Of a stretch of DNA of 64,000 nt, positions 34,736-47,201 are shown piece by piece. The notes beneath the pieces were generated by a model. The model did not search any database and was not told where the DNA came from. It worked only from the letters and a program-made list of their open reading frames with translations. The position numbers were made by a program, and so were the translations under genes. Origin of the DNA: Patiria miniata (lineage: Eukaryota; Echinodermata; Asteroidea; Valvatida; Asterinidae); assembly GCF_015706575.1 (NCBI RefSeq), contig NW_024037056.1, positions 17,597,405-17,661,404 of the forward strand, read 5' to 3'. The stretch's first letter is position 1, and every line of letters starts with the position of its first letter.

Positions 34736-37700
34736 TGAGTCAAATGGGTCAGCTAACCCCAAAGTAGGGCAAAATACTCGCCATGTCTTGTATTGTATTG
34801 TACAGAAATTTAAGCAAATGTCTACCGGTACGTTTCCAGAATTTTAAGCCTGCAGGTCCCAAGGCATGCTCGTTGTCACCCAATTTCAGCCAAATTTCCT
34901 CCCAAATTGGCTGCGCGTGAAACGGCTGATGTATTCCCAGCGGTCCCTAACCATGCCCACCAGCCTATCAGCACGGCCGTGCAATGCAGCTTCAACCGGG
35001 AGGTATTTCACGCATTAGCGCATTTCCCTTTTGCCTTGGAGACAAGGTCTGCCTCCATGATCTGATAATATCTGTTCTTAGCATCCACGATCTTACATGT
35101 ACATCTGACAGTACAGGCATGTTCCCTGTGGGAGTGGGTCTGGCTAGAAATCTGGCGATAAGGGAGGAATTTTGTATTTGGCGATCGTTGATGCTGAGTG
35201 CCAATGGTTCATGTACAATGTACCAGGTACGAACACGTTGCCAACATTGCCTGATGCTCATGCGAAGACGCTAAGTGCACATTCACAATAAAATAAGACG
35301 TGCAGACATGTACTTCTCGCTATTTGCACACAAACCAGTCATGCCAGTAGGTGCATGTGGTGTATCCCTTGGCTCTGGAAAATGGTAAAAAGGCACCCTT
35401 TCTTGTTTGAGCACGGAGCCACGTGCCCTGACTCAAAAGATGCCACACGTTCCAGGATATTCAGATGAAAATAAGTCACAGTCTGGGTCATACGTGCCAA
35501 ACCAGCATGCGAATGCTTTCTTGTGAAGGCCATGTAACATCATACAATACTCTTCCTGCAAAGAGTCCACCCACGTACACATTCCAATTCTGATGGCAAA
35601 TGTGGTGCTGCCATGGAAAAGGTTACATCACTATGGTTACTCAAATGTCATTCTACAAAAGAAGGTGATCATGTTATGTTGGAAACATCTTCATTTTGTA
35701 GACAGTCATTCTACCTGCAGTTTTATTTAGTGCGGCACTGATACATTAAGGCTGGTTCATGCCGATACTTGGCAAGAAAGTGAATCTAAAACACAAACTT
35801 TGTGATGTAAATTCTTTGAACGCAAATTTACGCAAATTTGTGATGTCACACTAGTTTGATTTTATTTCGAACCATGGCAAATCTTGCTGCAATTGTTTTG
35901 TGACTTCAATAATTACTTGTGCTGTCAACAGGGTTAAAAAAGTTTGAAACCTGAAGCATGTAAATAAGCAATAGTTACAAATGTATGTAACTCAACAGAG
36001 TGTGCAAGTTGAACTCAAAAACCTGCAAGATTTTATGGGAATACAGTTCATCCCTGCACCACGTACAGGTACATTGTACATGTACTAACCCGAACCCACC
36101 TCAATCCTCCAACTGTCCAATATCTTCCAAGCGGTTTTGGAGGATTTAGAGAATTGAGGCTGAATGGCAAAAAAGTGTCGATTAATTTTGGAGGATTCAT
36201 TAATTTTGTCCAGTCAAGGGCAATAATATTAAGGTTCCGTGAAACAAAAGAAGGCTTTACAATTTTCAACATATTGAAAATATTGTGAACTGATGACTAG
36301 AATAGAATGAAAAATGTTAACCGCAACTTAGGTAAATTTATCACAGAAGTCCAGTAGAAAGCCTAATTGTTTGGTATCCAGATGATGTTCACATAAAAAG
36401 TGATTGTGAACCAGCGAAGCTTGCATACTCAATACAGAATGCAGAGCTCCATTCATGCACGTTTCCTGGTTTCTCATGTTCAAACAAAATCCAGAACGCA
36501 ATGCAAGCAGAGGTACTTCAAACATGACAAGGAATATGCTACACAGTCAGCCAAGACTATTGCAGACAGCCTAAAAACATCGCGTTCTGCACCCCGTCAG
36601 AATCAATACAAAAACAAATCAGTGGGAGCAAAATCTCTACCTCTCCTTAAAACATGAATCAATACTTCAAACTCCTGACAGCTGACATGATCAAAACAAG
36701 ACAAGGAAACTCTAAAGCCTTTATAACCAATCGCATTTTAATGTCGCCGTTTATTTTCCGGATGAGGGACAGGCCACAGTTGTTCTAATTTTTGTTAACG
36801 CAGATACATTTTCTAAACTCCAAAGCCTTTCTTAATGAATGGCATTTTAATGTTGCAATATCTTTCCGGATACCCAACAGACATGATGGGCAGGCTACAA
36901 TTGGTCTTGACATTTGGGCCGGCGTGGGCCACATTTCTATTCATGGCTGACATTTTTACAATATATACACTGAGGGTTATTGAGCTGGGGAAACCGTGCC
37001 ATTGAGTGGGTTGCAGGTGCTTCCATTTAGTCACAGTCATAGCAGACTGCTAGATTTAAAGGTTAATAGAACCATGATAACACAAAAGGCAGTTTTTGAA
37101 GTGTACCGGTATGTAAATTTATACATAATGCATGACTAAAGTGATTTTCAGGTGAAATCAGAATTCAGGTGTCTCACAATTATTAACATAACAACACGTA
37201 AGGTACACTACAGAAGTGACCAAACTTTCCAACTGTCAAAAATTCAACCAAACTTTGATGTTTTGGCCTGCACGTAATGATATCAAATTGCACTTTATTA
37301 AAAAATAATAGCGAACATGTACACCTACAACTGTCCATGTACATGTACAATATCCAAATAAAAGGGGAGTTGCTGACACTTTTTTCATTGTTTACAATGC
37401 ACGTGATACATGTACATAAATGTACATGTACACATGATATTCATGATACTAGGCTGGTACATTTGTATACTGATATTGATCAAATACATGAACAGCAACA
37501 AATGAATACATGTATGTACTGTACAATGTACGTCCCTGATTGTAGAAAAACAAGTTGATGTATGTACATGTACCTCTATTTCCCTCATATCCTCCTTTTG
37601 TTTGGACAAGAAAAATAAAGAAAACAAATAGATCTTATAGGATCCAATGATTCAAGCGAGTGAAAAAAGGCTGGTACCGGCACTGCAATTTAGAAAAACA

Positions 37701-38837
37701 AAAACAAACGTTCAAATTGACCTTCAGTTTACACTGGGGACATTTATAGTGAGGATTTAAGAATCATATTTCCCAGAAAAATATGGCACAAATATGTAAA
37801 AGTTATTATTTGTGTTCAAGTTTTGAAAACTGCCACACATTACACACAATACATGTACACCTGTAAGTGACCGAAATGACAAATACATACTATGCACAAC
37901 ACAATTATCTGGCCCCTTTTAAGAGTTCAGGAATCTCACGAATAACAAGAATAAGGGTCAATTGTAAACAGAAGTTCACAATGAACAGATGATGGTTTCT
38001 TCACACGTTTTCAAGATTATTAAAACTTTTTCTTCTTCAAGACCTTTTTAACCTACATTTTGGGCGGAACTTTAGCATTTAATAAAAGTTAAAATTTTAT
38101 TCACTTACAAAATGTACACACTGTGGCGTTTGAACAGTGTTAGTATCAGGTGTGTGCGTTACTTTGATGCCAATGCAGAAAATGGCTATTATAGCGTGTT
38201 GAAATAATATTGGCTGGAGCTTCAGCATCATAATTTAGTCTCCTAACTTGACGGTATCAACTTCAAGAACATGATTTTCTGCTATAGAGACACTGAATCC
38301 TGCCACGCGAGGCCAATAACTGGTCTTCATTGGGTTATACATGTAGAACAACACAGGTACTTGTGGCAGGATTCTTACGGGAGATGAAGCTGAACTGATA
38401 ATGAAGCCAAGATTTCAGAAACACCAAGGTGCAGTCTTTACACTTTAAACAATTCAGCTTCACATTTGCAGTCAATGTGTGTTGGACAATTTGCACCCAG
38501 TGCAACGCCCACTGAACAGTGAACCATGCTAGAGAATGGTTCATCATCAATCAAATTAGACAGCGCTTGATTTAATGAACAACTACTCGGATCTAATTAA
38601 ATTCCACGTCTACCATGAAAGACGGCAAAGTTTGCCTGCCAGGATCTCTAATCAAATTCGTCCATGTGTAAAACTGCATTTATTAATATATTTTTTTTCA
38701 AGAGGAATAGTGTTGAAACTTACATGTAGAAGGTGAAATGAAAGGGAAATTTAAATGTAGCACAATGAGGTTTGAGCTGAAACATGGAAGGTTTTGAATT
38801 CCTTCACTGATTTTAATACACTAGAATAGAGGTGGAA

Positions 38838-39009
38838 AATAGTTCTGCTTCCGGTTTCCCTACCTACGTGTACCCTATTTTGACAGCCCCTAGCCCAATT
38901 TTTTATGGAAAAAAATGAGAAAAAAACAACCAAAACCTAAAAAATTTGGGTAGGGGCTGTCAGGATAGGGTACATAGGTCCCGGTAGGGAAACCGGAAGC
39001 AGAACTATT
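38838..39009. repeat. Foldback element with about 70-base arms
   Basis: The left arm starts AATAGTTCTGCTTCCGGTTT and the right arm ends AAACCGGAAGCAGAACTATT. Inner parts also pair (TACCCTATTTTGACAGCCCC against GGGGCTGTCAGGATAGGGTA). The centre is A-rich. Non-coding, MITE-like, related to 44449-44665. Confidence 0.82.
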
Positions 39010-40127
39010 TTTTTTGGCCTTAGCACGACATATTTGCATAATTGGCTCAGAACTTCTGACAATTTATCAAATGTCCACTTACAAAATGTATGTACCTTGG
39101 AAACGAAAGAGAAGAATATAAGCAGCTTGTGCAGTTTCATAGAGTTCTTAATTAAAGCATCCAAAAAGGAAACCAATTGATGCAAATATACAGGGTTTTT
39201 TTTCTGTGAATGCAATGAATGCAACACCTGTCACAACCACCATTACATGTACTTACGTACCGGTAAGTTTACAATATACGGTAGTATCACAATATTGACC
39301 TCAGTATGTACAATGTACGGTAATAAAACAAAACAAACTGAAACAAATAAGTTGGGAGTTTCACTAAATTAGTATACATGTACATGTACACGTAGTTTTA
39401 ATATTTTAATCTTGTGGAATTTTTTTTTAAGTAGGGCCTATGGTAAATGTATTTCAGTTTCTTTAGCCATTTGCAGCAAATCCATCACTTCTCACAGCTA
39501 CTATGCCTTATTAGTTTATTTTGAATCTAATGGACATTTTTAAAATAAAAAACCCCAAAATGGAATCTGAACACTTAGGCAGCATATTAAAATGTGACAA
39601 CACTACACTGTCAATTTGTACACACATCCCATACCGGTTGTGGAAATTACAAAATCACTGTATAAAAAATAAAATCATCCGTGTAAAATTGACAGCACAT
39701 ACAGTCGTGATAATGTGCGTACAATTTTTCCCAAACAAAAATTATGTGAAAATGAAACAAGTAACAAAACAACAAAGATAACTTGGTAATAATTAACCAA
39801 ATTCAGATTAAAAAAAATGGGAAATATATCAATTTTCCCTGAGCAAGTGAAATTTATGTAAATTGACATCATACAATTCTGCCTGTGCAATTTAAAAACA
39901 GATTGTTCACTTCATATTGTGCAAGGTTTTTCTCATATAACACGAACGGAACAGGTGCTGAAGTGAATCCAATCACATAAAATATTCAAACTTCAAATCA
40001 AATATTCAACATTTCAGACAGTGAAGGCATTTTTTCCTATCATGCAATATTAACCCACATTCACACACAGGATGCTTCGTAACAAAATGAGACAAACAAC
40101 GCAGAAACATAAAATTGCAGACTCTAC

Positions 40128-40330
40128 CTTTTCCATTCATTTGTTCACTCCTTCAGAGTTGCCCAGACTTATCCTCCGTGTATTGTTTTCGGCCAAACGA
40201 TTCAACCATATGGCCGTTTCGCGGCCACTTGCTCCGATCTAACGCAGCGCTCCACCAACTGTTGTATGTGAGCAACGCAGTCAACAACAGAAACCACTCA
40301 GCACAGACACACGTACATGTACATTGTAGT
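40128..40330 (-). promoter_or_regulatory. CpG-richer segment, possible distant 5' exon/promoter
   Basis: A local rise in CpG (TTTCGCGGCC, CTCCGATCTAACGCAGCGCT) in an otherwise AT-rich region. On the minus strand it ends in a good donor (GGAAAAG then GTAGAG at 40127). It could be the missing non-coding first exon of MTMR9, 12 kb upstream. Weak inference. Confidence 0.22.
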
Positions 40331-41432
40331 GTACTGAGGGTGGTAGCGTTTACTGTGTATTGTAGTTAAGCCACGTTGATTGTGGCTGTACCTGCAACAC
40401 ACGCACACAGACACCCACACGCACACCGACAGGGAAGTGACAGCTGTGACAGCGATACTCCCTTGGCTGTGTACGTTGTAACATCTCATCATATGTGTAA
40501 TATTCAAGTGTATGCATTCAATACAATATAATTGTGGTGTGAGTGTCGCGTTGGGAAAATATCACTATTAAAGATGATAGCATTTGGCTACATAATGCTT
40601 AAATGGGAAGACTACATGTGTACATCTAGAGCTTCCTGTAGGGAGAAAGGGTTACTCGGCTTGCAGCGATATCCATTGAGTAATGAGTAGCATGAAATTC
40701 AACAAAATAATTTCTCTGAAAATCATTACTACTGGTTCATTCTATAAATTTGGGGTCCACTTTTGTTTTTGTGTCCTTGTTACATCGGTCAGTATGATTT
40801 AGAATGCACTCCTTAAATTGCAGTCCTCTTCCAAGATTATGAACAGCAAACTACCCGGTACCTCCCCCCCCCAAAAAAAAAAAACACCCCAATCTTTTGA
40901 AGTTATTCTTAATGATGTACCCCAGTGCACTACTGCATTGTACATATTTTACTGTTTTTAATGTTAATTATCTATTACCAGAGTACGGTACACCCAAAGC
41001 AAATATGGCATGATGCAATTTCTTGAAAATGTGTGATTCTTTTTTCTTTAAGGTCTGCACTTGAACTAATCGATCAGATAAAATACTTTTGATTTGTTGT
41101 TAAAAAGACAAGTTTAAGAATGCTGGTCCAGGACGGGCCCTTGATTCAGCCTACGGTACCGGTACACGTACCGTACTGGTGAAAGTCTGCAGAAACATCC
41201 TGAGAAAGCAAATCTCTTTCGTGAGTTTGGTTGTTTATAAGAAGACCCTGCAGACACTCATTGTTCCAGCAAGAGACAGTGTTGCCCAGGTCACAAGAAA
41301 ATGAAATACATGAAGCCGCTTTTATTAAGTCACTAACATGACTAACGATTTTGTAACTCTACAAAATTAAAAGTCCAACATTCCTATATTCCTCCATTTT
41401 AAAGTACAGCACAGGTCTGCATATTGTATCCT

Positions 41433-41660
41433 GTTGTGGCGGGGTGTGGCCTAGTGGTTAGGATTTGTGACTCAGGATCAGAGGGTCAGGGGTTCGAATC
41501 CAGCCACTGGCCATATGTTGAGTCCTTGGGCAAGCCACTTCATCCCCACTTGCCTCTCTCCACCCAGGAGTATAAATGGGTACGGCACTTGCTGGGAAGT
41601 ACATGTACCCTACTGCGATGGACTAGCATCCCATCCAGGGGGAATAGAAATAATCTCAAT
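41433..41660 (+). mobile_element. tRNA-derived SINE
   Basis: A box TGTGGCCTAGTGGTTAGGAT and B box GGGGTTCGAATCCAGC are both intact, followed by CCTTGGGCAAGCCACTTCAT and CTCTCTCCACCCAGGAGTAT. This is the best-preserved pol III promoter of the SINE copies here. Confidence 0.85.
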
Positions 41661-42505
41661 CATTTCATGCTATTGAAACTGGAGATAAATGCCGGCCTGA
41701 TGGGCCACAATGACTTGTAACAGACTTTATTTTTCTAAACCAATCCCGCTGACACTAAATGTGTTATGTTTCTTCCTACATTGTGTACAGCTTTGAAGTT
41801 TTCAAGTCAAAGCAGACAACTAATAGAGTATGCCAATATTAAGACAACAGACACTCCAAGAAATTCATACCCTGCTGTCTCAAAAATGAAATCATTATAA
41901 AAGGGCTTCATGAAGAAGCATACAATGGCCAATTAGCAAGACGATCATCCACGCTAGGAATATACACAGTGGCAAGATCTAAGTTGGAAACCGCGTTTCA
42001 TCCCTTGCGGTCATGAGTGTTGTGAACTTGGATGGACAGCTCTTTGCAGTCACACAAAGAACAATGTGAGTTGTATCTGCTTTCCTGATTCATAAGAAAA
42101 ACAAATCTAGGACGAGCTTAAAACAACGCAAGACAAACAAGTCAAGAAATTTGAAAAAAAGGAGTATTTTACGTACCTTGACTGTCCATGTTTTTTCCCT
42201 ACAATATGAAATGTCAGGTCTCAGGAATGTTATGCTCTGCCTATTATAATCATATAGCAAGCTGATACAGTATTGTCTTCACGTTCAGTACGGACAATTT
42301 ACAACTAATTGTGCCACATCCTAAATTACAAGTATTTTGTATGGAGCGAGCCAGCTGCTGCCCAGACCACTAATGACTCAAACTCATATTGTTACTCATA
42401 TCCACAACACGTGTGCCCTGTCTTCCTTCAAAAACTGACTTTTCCTGTGTGTAGACTCCGCTCAAGTCTGTAGCCATTCTATCACGATTAGAGGATCAAA
42501 ACACT

Positions 42506-42669
42506 GTAGTCAAGTCCATCACAAGTCCTCCAGTCTGAAGTCTAGTCACAAGCTATTCAAATAACTGTGACGAAAGCAGTCTTTTGTACAGTACTTGTTC
42601 CTACCTTATTGCTTGTGACTGGACTGAAAGGACTTATCGGTATATTACTTTGACCAGACTTGTAATAAC
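42506..42669. repeat. MITE-like element, GTAGTCGAGTCC family, copy 3
   Basis: Starts GTAGTCAAGTCCATCACAAG and includes ACAAGCTATTCAAATAACTG and CTTGTGACTGGACTG, with the inverted right end weaker (TTTGACCAGACTTGTAATAA). Confidence 0.55.
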
Positions 42670-43529
42670 ACTGAGGGCTGGGGCAGCAACATGAGGTTTT
42701 ATTGACGAGTGAAATTATTCCAAGATTTCAAATTGTTACAATGTACTGAAATTGATGTGCTGTTGATCAAAAACACACGTGCATTTCTTTACATGCCATG
42801 AAAGCTGTACAAAACTTATGAGAAGTTTGTGGATACATCGTGTAAGAAATTTAGGCAGGTGTGAATTAGTGGTGTACACACCTGACAATGAGTTACCATC
42901 ATTCATTTAAACAGGGGACATTGCAACGTGTGTCATGCAAACTTCTCCACACTTGTACTGGTACATTGTATACGTGTACGTACAATGTACTATAAAATAA
43001 CGGCCAAGCAAAGCCTCAATTTGTCTTATTTCTGAACTTCCTTGGGTTAAAATGTGACTTTTTTAAAATCCAATTTCTCTCCGGCGGTGTACATGTTCAG
43101 TGACATTCTTTTTTTTTCAGGCTGCAATACTGTACCGGTAGGTATTCCCATAACATAACCACTGGGAAACTACATGTAGTAAACAGTAACTGTGGCTTGT
43201 TGAGCTTGTGGCTAAATCATGCTTTGAGTGATTCATTGTGCATACAGGATTGATAATTCTGGCTACGCTACACAGCATCGGCAGGGAAGTGGTGAATTTC
43301 CTAGCTGATAACTAGGTCTTCCTGAAGAACTACGGTACAAGTTACATGTACCTGCTTAGACGTCATTAGTGTGCAGTTGCATGGGATCATACATGTATGG
43401 TTCAAGGATCTACATGTACATACAGGTGTTCAAATACTAGGCCTACCTGGACGATACAACAATGCTGCACCAAGCTAGCCAGGTGTGTACATTGTAAATT
43501 ATGTATGTTACACTCCAACTTTACCATTG

Positions 43530-43870
43530 GTCCCAACTTAAGTTGGGACGGGCCCAACTTAAGTTTTGTCCATCCCAACTTAATAAGTGTTCCAGTTGGG
43601 CCAGTCCAACTAGGGCTAAGTCTGTCAGTCAGTCACAAATGCTGCAAAGTGCCACTCAAGTGCTGGAGAATCTACCGGTATTAACTTGTTGTTGGCCTAA
43701 GTTTACTTTTTTTTGGCGACATGTACGGTAGGGCCTATAGGCCTAAACTGGCAAATAGCCATTTTATTTTCATTATAAATTCTGCCATGAAAACTAAAAC
43801 ATAGGGCAACTAAATTGGTATTGTCCAACTGGAACAGTTTATTTGGGACAGTCTCAACTTAAGTTGGGAC
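43530..43870. repeat. TIR element whose ends are themselves palindromes
   Basis: Both ends carry a 20-base near-perfect palindrome, GTCCCAACTTAAGTTGGGAC at 43530-43549 and the same with one change at 43851-43870. The surrounding 65 bases are inverted copies of each other (GTTCCAGTTGG near 43589 against CCAACTGGAAC near 43826). No coding frame. Confidence 0.75.
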
Positions 43871-44448
43871 TGATGGTGGCATCATGGAAGTGACTATATA
43901 TTGCAGGAACAGTACATGGACGTACAATATCTTCTTGCAAAAAGGCTGGAATTTTTCAAGCTGATGTACAATGTACATATACATTATAATGTACATTGTA
44001 CTTGTTTTTCAAATCCTGGTTTCAGAGCTAGCTATAAGAAGATGTCAATTGTTTGCCGACAGCAAAGAACAATTTGCATCGTCACGATTCTTTTCACCCA
44101 CGGGACCTGTATATCCACTCGTCAATGTCTCAAACAAAGCCTGCCTGGCAAACATATTGAATTACGCCGTCTTAATCATGATCTCCCAGCATTTGTTACC
44201 ATGGTTACCGTGGCAATCTCAAGACTAATTTTTCTAAGCTTTCTGCAGCAGAGTTCCCTTTGGGATCTGGGTGATTATTCTGCGGTTAAGACGAGATGGG
44301 AATACCGGTATCAATCACTCTCGAATTATGCCATTATAACAAAAACAATGTGTGAACATATCTGCTGCGTAGCACTGTGTACAGCATGGACACTTAATAG
44401 TAAATGTGGAACATTGCTTACACGTACATGTAGGTCAAAACAAAAATG

Positions 44449-44665
44449 AGTTCTGCTTCTGATTACATGGCAATTAATAGGGTAGGTAGGTAGGCAATTT
44501 TATTTTTTTGGCTAATTTTGTTTGTGTATAAACATACGGCGGCGTCTGGGTGTAGTCAAGGGTACAAGGTATAAATGGGGGTTTTGGATGTTTTTGTCTC
44601 ATTTCCCCTCCCCCCCCAAAAAAAAAATTAGGGTAGGGGCTGTCAGAATAGGGTAGGTTTCATAA
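44449..44665. repeat. Partial element related to 38838-39009
   Basis: Shares GAGTTCTGCTTC at the left and TTAGGGTAGGGGCTGTCAGA then ATAGGGTA at the right with the foldback element at 38838. The arms no longer pair fully. Contains a GGTAGGTAGGTAGG run. Confidence 0.5.
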
Positions 44666-47039
44666 CATGTGGTATAATGCTGATTGAAATTCAAGTTCCA
44701 CCTTTATTTATAACAAGCTGAATCTGGAAATGCTGCATTTGAGTTTAAAAGCATTGAATAGGCATTGCAGTTGGTGACATCACAGGTGAGATAGAGTGCC
44801 CAAGTAAAATTTACACCCTTTCACTTAATTGATTGTACATTTTTTTTAATGGATCTAAGGACCCAAATGGAATGGGGTAAAAAGGACTCTTGTGGATTGA
44901 GAAATAGTCAGGCTAATTTCATAGAAAAAAATATTAAAACATTTTTATTACAATGTATTTGTTTTCTGAAAGTTGCACTTTTTTTGCACACTCTGAATTT
45001 GGTACAGAACAAAATATGTGTAGCATACAATGCATATACATGTACATGTACAGTGGGTTTGACTTGTGATGCCATGACTGGCAATGCCCACACTAAAGAG
45101 GGCAGCATTGAACATATATGGTCAAAGAGTGAAGTACCTGCACATACATACAAATGTATACATGTACTGTATGTTTATGATCAGAATAGTTCATATTGAC
45201 ACAAATTCATTTGTATACTATGTATATACATGCAACCCTAACTCCCTACTGTCTTTTACTAATTAGTACTGGACCAAGTCCACCAAAATCCATCAATCAC
45301 ACTGCTTCCAATCATTCAAATCATGGAGGAAGGGTCTGTTTTCCTTCCTCCAAGTTCCAATGCATGCTTTCATTTAGGCCAAATAAAACATGTTTAGCGT
45401 CCTGCCTTTTTGAAAAAAGGAAGCGAGAGGCCCTTTTTTCCCCTCCAAAATGGCCGCCCAAGCAGGCTATTTTTCAAGATGGCTGCCATTTGACTCAGGA
45501 AATGACATACCACCTTTATCCATGTATGGGCTAGGTGCAACAGAGTGAACAGACAAAGATGCCAAAATGTCACTATTTAAAATTTATAATTTTTTCGGGG
45601 GGAAAAAAAGATTTAAAAACAAGGAGTTGTTTAGCTTATGATGTATTTTTTCCAAAACAGACTGAATATTCAAATATTCAAAACTTGTTGATCAAGTTTG
45701 ACAGGCGCCAGCTACAACTGTGCCAGTCAAAAGTTGCACGGAGGGCTGCTGGAGTGTTTTGCAGTATTTAAGTACAAAATGTAACTGCTACAACTACAAG
45801 GATGGGAACAATGAACCACCGTCGACAAAAGTTTACCGTTGACAAAAAGTGGCAACTGACAATAAAGCACCGCAACTTTACGATAAATAACATTACAGTT
45901 GTGCTTGTACATGTACATGCTAAATTTTTTTCCCCAAATATTTGAACCAACCAAAAGCTATTTGAAATTTGAATATGCGGTTGATGATTGAATCTTCACA
46001 TACCGGTATCACTATCACTACACAGCTCAAAAAGGTCAGATAGGCCGATTTCAAAAATGTTGAAAAGACATGAATATTATTAATATTATTGGACTAGAAT
46101 TAGAAACATTTCAAATTTTGATAGGAAATACTAGACTAGCTTGAGTAACTCCAGCTTCAATGCTCATCGCATTTAGAGCTGTAAAAAAACAGATTGTAAG
46201 AGGCCCGAAATTCGGGATCGTATATCCCCCAGTGTATTCCAAAACAGTCCACTTTCCCTCTATTTTCCCAACCCAGTTTCCATAATCCATACCACAATCT
46301 GGGTTGGGAATAGTCTGAGTAACTTGGACCCAACTTATCACCTTTTTAACATTCGGACATGGTCTGGCGATAGTAGGGAGCAAGCTAAACCGCATCAGTC
46401 AGTCGACACAGTCGGTTTTGTCCTTGACCCGAAAACCCAACGTTGCCCAACAAAAACATCAGATTTCACCCTCAAAATGACCTAGGCCCTACAACTTACT
46501 AGATACGCCACCTGAGATACAAGTAGACATCGATGATTAAGATGTTTGTACTCTACTTACAATCCGCATTGAAGTGAAATTTCCCGTTCAATTCCGAGAG
46601 CTCCCCATACCGTTAAGTGTACCTTCCTCCCGGTGTGATACTGGCGCTACCTAAACAAGTGAGTTGACATTCGGGGGCGAGTTGGTATTGTGGGGCGAGG
46701 TTATGTTCAGCATGTGTGTGACACTGACTGACACATGCATGACCGAGTTGCTGCAGTGGCCAGCGCAGCGGTTTAGGGGCTTAAGCGCACTGGCAATGGC
46801 ATGACTAGACACAAGTAATTAAAAATATATTGCCACTACAAATACTATAATCTTAGCTTTATACTCACCTAAAAATCTATCACAAAGTAACTCTGTTCAG
46901 GAAATGAATGCTGTGCATTTATGATGTTTTGTTCCTTTTCCGTCAAGACAGATGGGAGTGAATTTTTCTGTATTGGAAATTAATTAAGAATGGCCCCGCA
47001 ACCATGAATTGATTTTCCAATTGAATTGACACTAGATAA

Positions 47040-47201
47040 AGTTGGGTATCAGACGGGAACCGGCGGGATTAATTTTGGAGAGCGCCCTCTTTTGATGACA
47101 TGATGATTATTCTTGTTGCTCGGACTCCACAAACAGCATTCCATTGCAATCTTTGCTGAGATTGTTCATGTTTGTGGATCATTTGTGGGCAAGATACAGC
47201 C
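47040..47201 (+). promoter_or_regulatory. Probable promoter and 5' UTR of the ZC2HC1A gene
   Basis: The sequence just before the ATG at 47202 contains GAGCGCCCTCTTTTGATGAC and TTGCTCGGACTCC. No TATA box is obvious. Placement rests only on proximity to the first coding exon. Confidence 0.3.

Larger units (their letters stand above)
28274..47201. other. About 19 kb without a recognised gene
   Basis: AT-rich DNA dense in TACATGTA and ACCGGT palindromes. It contains SINE copies (32478, 32636, 33206, 34650, 41433), foldback elements (38838, 42506, 43530, 44449), one CpG-richer segment near 40130-40320 and one unexplained open segment at 31203-31424. MTMR9 must have an upstream non-coding exon somewhere on the minus strand here. 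I found no other convincing coding exon on either strand. Confidence 0.6.

Noticed and set aside
28274..47201. CRISPR arrays, phage or bacterial operons
   Set aside because: Introns, SINEs and family content show animal nuclear DNA; the regular repeats found are satellite or minisatellite without spacer structure.
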